Shown piece by piece: positions 59,393-64,000 of a stretch of 64,000 nt of DNA. Positions within the stretch are counted from its first letter, which is position 1. Each line of letters opens with the position of its first letter. Where the stretch lies: positions 185,980 through 249,979 of the forward strand of contig CASGEC010000001.1 of assembly GCA_949300365.1 (NCBI GenBank). The letters are read 5' to 3'. The translations under genes and the position numbers were made by a program. The notes under the pieces are model-generated. The model made no database searches. It saw only the letters and a program-made list of their open reading frames with translations, and had not been told where the DNA came from. Origin of the DNA: an uncultured Bacillota bacterium. Lineage in GTDB: Bacteria; Bacillota_I; Bacilli_A; RFN20; CAG-288.

Positions 59393-61284
59393 AATCCGGA
59401 CCTCCGAAATATCTTGTCGACATCTTCACGCGTGATCTTGATCAGCGTCGGCCTTCCATGGGGGCAGTTTGCCGGATTGACGCATTTGGCAAGGTCCTTG
59501 ATCAGGGCTTCCATCTCCGCAAGGGAGAGGACCTGGTTGGCCTTGATGGATTTCTTGCAGGCGATCGTGGCGATGTTAAGGCGCATCAGGCGGATAGGAT
59601 CGGCCTTCTCGTTGTTGAGGACGGAATGGACGCAATCCTCAAGGATGGGAAGATAGTCCGGATCCGACAGGAAAGAAGGGATTTCCTTGATGAGGATGGT
59701 CCTGTCCCCGAAAGGCTCGATGAGGATGCCGTTGGCAAGAAGACGGGCGACATGCTCCTCGTCCATGTTTTCCTTTTCCTTGAAGGAAAGCTCCAAAACA
59801 GCAGGAATGAGAGGGACGACACGGGAACGGACGGAGGCAAAAAGACGTTCCACCTTCTCGAAGTTGATTCTCTCCTCGGCCGCATGCTGGTCGATAAGAT
59901 AGAAGCCATCCGGCGCATCGCAGACGATGAATGTCTTCAATACCTGCCCTATCGGATGCATCTCCGGAAGGGCACCGGTAAAGCTGTCCTTCTCAAGGAT
60001 GTCATCAAAGCCTTTCTCGGTATTAGCTTGTGCCTTTTTTTCTGGCTCGACAAGCTTATTGGAAGCATCCGTCTCCTTTCCTATTGCGGAAAGCGGACGT
60101 GTCGGAAGCGGCGCTTCATAGCTTGGGACACTGGGGATGGAATCCTGGAAGTAGATTTTCTCGTTGTTCACTGCTTTTCCTTCCGGAAGGGATTCCTGGA
60201 CCTTTCTTTCCTCCTCTTCCTTGAGGTCGGAGACATCGAAGGCATCCAAGCCGAGATCGTTTTGCGTCTTGTCGTCGTTTGCCGAGTCATAGAGCGGCCT
60301 CTTTGCCTTCAATGTGGCGACAAGGCATTCCTTGAGCTCCTGGGCCATCTCGTTTTCCATCGAGATGCGGACTTCCTTCTTCGTCGGATGGACGTTGACA
60401 TCCACCAAGGCCGGATCGATCTCCATATGGATGAGGGCAAAGGGATAGCGAAGGGGCGGAAGATAGTCCCTGTAGGCTTCCTCGATCGCCTTCTGGATGC
60501 GATAGTCATAGATGCAGCGACCATTGAGGAAGAGAAGCTGGTTGTATTTCTTGGAATAGCTCAGTTCCGGCTTTCCGACATAGCCGTGGAAGGAGAAGTA
60601 AAGGCCGTCCTTCCTTATTTCGTAAAGGGAAGAGACGATGCGGTTGCCATAGATCTTCTGGATGGCCTCAAGAAGGTCTCCCCTTCCGGTCGTGTGGAAA
60701 ATCTCCTTCCCATCGACGGCAAGGGCGATGGCGACCTGAGGAAAGCCCAGGGCAAGATGCTCCGCCATTTCGATGATGGCATAGGTCTCGACCTTGTCCG
60801 ACTTCAGGTATTTCAGACGGGCCGGCGTATTGAAGAAGAGGTCGCTGACCTCAAAGATCGTTCCTTTCCGAGAAGGCGCATCCTGAATGACAAGCTCCGC
60901 ATCGGGAGAGCTTTCCACCCTTGTTCCCGCCCCGTTTCCCGTGCCGGTCGTCAAGACGACATGGCTGACGCTGGCGATGGAAGGAATGGCCTCGCCGCGG
61001 AAACCCATCGTCTTGATGCGGTTGAGATCGAACTCGGTCCTTATCTTGCTGGAGGCATGCCTTAAAAAGCACATCCCGGCATCTTCCCTGTCCATGCCGC
61101 AACCGTCGTCGCGGACAAGGATCTTGCCCTTTCCGGCATCGAGGATGCCGATATAGATGTTCTTGCTCTGGGCATCGATGGCGTTTTCCACGAGCTCCTT
61201 GACGACGCTTGCCGGCCGTTCGATGACTTCACCGGCGGCGATGAGGTTGGAGAGCTCGGGTTTCATCAGATGGATCGTTGCCAT
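59389..61284 (-). CDS. mutL: Mismatch repair protein MutL
   Basis: 631 residues. GHKL ATPase N-terminus: IAAGEVIERPASVVKELVEN, DDGCGM, RHASSKI, GFRGEAIPSIASV. C-terminal endonuclease domain with DQHAAEERINFE (metal motif) and CPHGRP near the end, so this is the nicking-type MutL of MutH-less bacteria. Stop overlaps the miaA fusion; start overlaps the mutS stop by one base. Confidence 0.97.
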   Translation of the reverse strand: MATIHLMKPELSNLIAAGEVIERPASVVKELVENAIDAQSKNIYIGILDAGKGKILVRDDGCGMDREDAGMCFLRHASSKIRTEFDLNRIKTMGFRGEAIPSIASVSHVVLTTGTGNGAGTRVESSPDAELVIQDAPSRKGTIFEVSDLFFNTPARLKYLKSDKVETYAIIEMAEHLALGFPQVAIALAVDGKEIFHTTGRGDLLEAIQKIYGNRIVSSLYEIRKDGLYFSFHGYVGKPELSYSKKYNQLLFLNGRCIYDYRIQKAIEEAYRDYLPPLRYPFALIHMEIDPALVDVNVHPTKKEVRISMENEMAQELKECLVATLKAKRPLYDSANDDKTQNDLGLDAFDVSDLKEEEERKVQESLPEGKAVNNEKIYFQDSIPSVPSYEAPLPTRPLSAIGKETDASNKLVEPEKKAQANTEKGFDDILEKDSFTGALPEMHPIGQVLKTFIVCDAPDGFYLIDQHAAEERINFEKVERLFASVRSRVVPLIPAVLELSFKEKENMDEEHVARLLANGILIEPFGDRTILIKEIPSFLSDPDYLPILEDCVHSVLNNEKADPIRLMRLNIATIACKKSIKANQVLSLAEMEALIKDLAKCVNPANCPHGRPTLIKITREDVDKIFRRSGF

Positions 61285-63818
61285 TATTTCACCTTCTTCT
61301 TGAGGTCGAAGAGGAAGTTGAGCGCCTCAAGGGGCGACATCGTCATCGGGTCGATCTTCTTCAGCGTCTCCAGGACAGGATCGACCTTCGGCTTTTCCGG
61401 AACGATCTCCCGGATCTGGTCCTTCCTTACCCGGTCCTCGCTTTCAAAGGAAGTAAGAAGCTCCCCGGCCCGTTGGACGACTTCCGCAGGAAGGCCAGCG
61501 AGTTTTGCGACGTTGATACCATAGGAGCGGTCCATCGAGCCCTCCTTCATCTTGTAGAGGAAGGTGACGTTTCCGTTTTCCTCCCTTACGTCGCAGTGGA
61601 TGTTCTTGCAGGCCTTGATCTTCTGGCTGAGCTTTGTGATCTCATGGTAGTGGGTCGAGAAGAAGGTCTTGCAGTGGATCTTCTCGACGATGTATTCGAT
61701 GATGCTCTCGGCAATCGCCATGCCATCGAAGGTCGCCGTTCCCCTGCCGATCTCGTCAAAGAGGAAGAGGGAAGAGGAGGTGGCCTCATCCAAGGCCTGG
61801 GCGACTTCGCTCATCTCCGTCATGAAGGTGGACTGTCCCTTGATGAGGTTGTCGGAAGCCCCGATTCTGGTATAGAGGGCATCAAAGACGGGAAGAACGC
61901 AGGACTCGGCCGGGACGAAGGATCCGATCTGGGAGAGAATGGCGATGAGGCCGAACTCCTTCATGTAGGTGGATTTTCCGCCCATGTTCGGGCCCGTGAT
62001 GATGAGGACGTCCGTATCCTTGTCCATATGGTAGTCATTGGCGACAAAGAGGGTCTCGGGCGAGGCGACCTCGATGATCGGGTGACGGGCAGAGCGGATA
62101 TCGATCGTGCCATCGTGGCTGAATTGCGGGCGGACATAGCCCTGTTGGCTTGCCACATAGGCCAAGGAGAGATAGTAGTCCAGCTGCGCCAGGCTTTCGC
62201 TTGTCCTTTGGATCTTCTCGGTATAGACGGAGACCCGTTTCCTCAGCTCCTTGAAAAGACGGTACTCGAGACTTGTCTTCTCATCCCTGGCACGGAGGAT
62301 CCTGTCCTCCCTTTCCTTGAGTTCCTGGGTGATGAAACGTTCCCCGGTCTTGAGCGTCTGCTTCCGGATATAGCCAAACTCCGGCCTGACTTCCTTGACC
62401 TGTCCGGCGCTAACTTCGATATAGTAGCCAAAGACGGTGTTGTAGCCGACACGGAGCGTCTTGATGCCGGTCCTTTCCTTCTCCTTGGCTTCCAAGGAGG
62501 CAATCCAGGTCTTGTCATCGCTTGTCAAGTCGATCAGCTCATCCAGACGCGGATCATAGCCGCGCTTGAAGATCTCGCCCTCGGTAATCGTCAAGGGGCA
62601 GTCTTCCCTTATCGCGCTCTCAAGAAGCTGGACGAGTTCCTGATAGTCGCCGATGCCTGCGGAAAGCTCGGCGATAGGCATAAGGGAAGAAAGCGGAGAG
62701 AGGTCCTTAAGGATCTGCGGCAGGGCGGAAAGGGAACGCTTGAGCTGGAGAAGGTCGTGGCCGTTGCAGTTCTCATATCCCATGCGGGCGATAAGACGTT
62801 CCATGTCGAAGACACCCGAAAGGTCCTCCCTGAGCTTTTCGCGGGCGACATAGTTCTCGATGAAGGCACCGGTCAGATCCAAGGAGCGATTGATATCCTT
62901 CTCATCGGCCATCGGGGCGACGATGCGATTCTTGAGATAGCGGCTTCCCATCGGGGTCTTGGTCTTGTCCAGAAGCCAGAAGAGGGTGCCGAAGGTCTTG
63001 CCTTCCAGGCTCTTGACAAGCTCCATGTTGCTCTGTGCGGAATAGTCGACGCGCATCCTTTTCTCGCCCATGAGGTTCTTGACGGGCTTGAAGTAGTCCA
63101 AGGGGCGCTTTTCCATGCTGGCAAGGTAGTTGTATAGACGGGCGCAGCAATCGACCTGCCTTTCGTCCTTGAGGTTGCCAAAAAGGGACTCCATCTCGAT
63201 GCTAGTCGAGGCATCGTTGTAATAGGAGATGGGGATTTGGGAATTGTTCTTGATGTAGAGAATCGTCGAACTGTCGAAGGAAGTCGGAACGACCAATTCC
63301 TTGATGTCGAGGAAAAGCAGCTCCTCCAGTATCCGTTCCTTCGTCGGCTCGATATTCAGGGAGAACATCTCTCCGGTCGTCAAGTCGGCATAGCAGATGA
63401 CGGCAAGCTTTCCATAGATGCTAAGAGAAGCGATATAGTTATTTCCCTTGTCGTTGAGGTCGAGGTTGGCACCGGGGGAGATGATCTGGATGACATCCCT
63501 CTTGACGAGCTTCTTCGTCAGCTTGGGATCCTCGACCTGCTCGCAGATAGCGACCTTGTAGCCACGGTCGACAAGCTTCTGGGCATAGGAGAGGTAGGCC
63601 CTGTGGGGAATGCCGCACATCGGGATCTTCTTTCCGTTTCCGCAGGATTTCGACGTCAGGAAAAGCTGAAGCTCCTTGGAGCAGATCTGGGCATCGTCAA
63701 GGAACATCTCGTAGAAGTCGCCGATGCGGAAAAAGAGGATGATGTCCCCGTACTGTTTCTTGAAGCTGAGGTACTGCTCCACCATGGGAGTGAACGATTC
63801 TTCTTTCTTTTCTTTCAT
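61284..63818 (-). CDS. mutS: Mismatch recognition protein MutS
   Basis: 844 residues from ATG 63818 (GAGGA upstream; an upstream TTG adds two residues). Mismatch-reading FYEMF near residue 33, YNTVFGYYIEVSAGQ in the lever, Walker A ITGPNMGGKSTYMKEFG (about 605), FDEIGRGTATFDGMAIA and FSTHYHEITKL. MutS1 type; the final helix-turn-helix is present. Heads mutS-mutL-miaA::tcdA-fhs-folD. Confidence 0.98.
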   Translation of the reverse strand: MKEKKEESFTPMVEQYLSFKKQYGDIILFFRIGDFYEMFLDDAQICSKELQLFLTSKSCGNGKKIPMCGIPHRAYLSYAQKLVDRGYKVAICEQVEDPKLTKKLVKRDVIQIISPGANLDLNDKGNNYIASLSIYGKLAVICYADLTTGEMFSLNIEPTKERILEELLFLDIKELVVPTSFDSSTILYIKNNSQIPISYYNDASTSIEMESLFGNLKDERQVDCCARLYNYLASMEKRPLDYFKPVKNLMGEKRMRVDYSAQSNMELVKSLEGKTFGTLFWLLDKTKTPMGSRYLKNRIVAPMADEKDINRSLDLTGAFIENYVAREKLREDLSGVFDMERLIARMGYENCNGHDLLQLKRSLSALPQILKDLSPLSSLMPIAELSAGIGDYQELVQLLESAIREDCPLTITEGEIFKRGYDPRLDELIDLTSDDKTWIASLEAKEKERTGIKTLRVGYNTVFGYYIEVSAGQVKEVRPEFGYIRKQTLKTGERFITQELKEREDRILRARDEKTSLEYRLFKELRKRVSVYTEKIQRTSESLAQLDYYLSLAYVASQQGYVRPQFSHDGTIDIRSARHPIIEVASPETLFVANDYHMDKDTDVLIITGPNMGGKSTYMKEFGLIAILSQIGSFVPAESCVLPVFDALYTRIGASDNLIKGQSTFMTEMSEVAQALDEATSSSLFLFDEIGRGTATFDGMAIAESIIEYIVEKIHCKTFFSTHYHEITKLSQKIKACKNIHCDVREENGNVTFLYKMKEGSMDRSYGINVAKLAGLPAEVVQRAGELLTSFESEDRVRKDQIREIVPEKPKVDPVLETLKKIDPMTMSPLEALNFLFDLKKKVK

Positions 63819-63829
63819 TGTCAAGTCCT

Positions 63830-64000
63830 CTAGAGACGAAAATCCGATAGCGGCCTAAGGAGCTCAAGGAGCTCTTCCTTTCCGGAACGAAGGTTGATGA
63901 CAAGGGGATCTTCCCTATAGGTATCATAGAGCGCCTTGGCCCTTGAAAGCATCTTTTCTTTTTCCGGGGAAGGAAGAAGGCGCGCCTTTTTCTGCAGGGA
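63830..64000 (-). CDS. C-terminal end of a gene upstream of mutS, possibly YlbF/YmcA-like
   Basis: A minus-strand frame is open from the window edge to TAG at 63830-63832, 56 residues ending KEELLELLRPLSDFRL. The pattern AKALYDTYREDPLVINLRS resembles the C-terminal helix of YlbF/YmcA (RicF/RicA) proteins (...DxxPLVxxY...), and ymcA lies upstream of mutS in B. subtilis. The evidence is short; an unrelated helical protein is possible. It ends 11 nt before the mutS start, so it leads the operon. Confidence 0.5.
   Translation of the reverse strand, partial: SLQKKARLLPSPEKEKMLSRAKALYDTYREDPLVINLRSGKEELLELLRPLSDFRL

Noticed and set aside
59458..63137. 535- and 619-codon plus-strand frames opposite mutL and mutS
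   Set aside because: Antisense shadows of intact mutL and mutS.

Overview
The window is a gene-dense chromosomal segment (roughly 50-55% GC by eye, standard genetic code with TGA used as stop) from a low-GC-lineage Firmicute, most likely an uncultivated gut or rumen member of the Bacilli (Erysipelotrichia / RF39 / RFN20-like). That placement is inferred from gene content: a hrcA-grpE-dnaK-dnaJ operon with CIRCE-like operators, an rsmB-rlmN-stp-prkC-rsgA-rpe block near rpmB, glgC-glgD-glgA, AdhE, PepV, type III pantothenate kinase, BspA-like lipoproteins, and catabolite-control (cre) boxes. No rRNA, tRNA, CRISPR array or intact insertion sequence was seen.

Layout. 1-4.5 kb: end of a Wadjet (JetABC) plasmid-defence operon, jetA cut by the window edge and no jetD downstream. 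4.6-6.5 kb: a stand-alone FakA/DAK-like domain and an AlbA_2/Schlafen-type gene bracketed by direct-repeat arrays. 6.6-10 kb: a two-component system with small membrane proteins. 10-16 kb: a divergent EF-G paralogue and the glgCDA glycogen operon, back to back, each with a cre-like box. 16-19 kb: rpmF, an unknown gene, then an AT-rich patch with alternating short repeats and two decayed AAA-ATPase genes. 19.2-25.3 kb: three surface lipoproteins. 25.9-31.5 kb: a catalytically degenerate RsmB, rlmN, stp, a PASTA-less Ser/Thr kinase, rsgA and rpe, all overlapping. 31.5-37.3 kb: membrane protein, rpmB, adhE with an operator array, an APH-fold kinase, a tyrosine phosphatase. 37.3-42.4 kb: heat-shock operon. 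42.4-48.5 kb: trmB, pepV, coaX, comEC, comEA, greA. 48.5-50.5 kb: TGS-uridine-kinase fusion and a cold-shock protein. 50.6-55.4 kb: two giant ABC-FtsX exporter subunits. 55.4-64 kb: one overlapping minus-strand operon running (partial gene)-mutS-mutL-miaA::tcdA-fhs-folD.

Most notable observations: (1) a single ORF fusing MiaA to a TcdA/E1-like domain, two enzymes of tRNA position 37; (2) a nearly identical ~26-nt leader element, with the Shine-Dalgarno inside a hairpin, in front of both comEA-comEC and the double ABC exporter, suggesting shared control; (3) an RsmB-like protein lacking both catalytic cysteines in the normal rsmB locus; (4) 42/43-identical repeat arrays flanking the AlbA_2 gene; (5) five alternating copies of a GGAAAACGTGTATTTTT-like unit beside an ATPase graveyard; (6) the Wadjet operon. 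Positions of residues are hand-counted and approximate where so stated.
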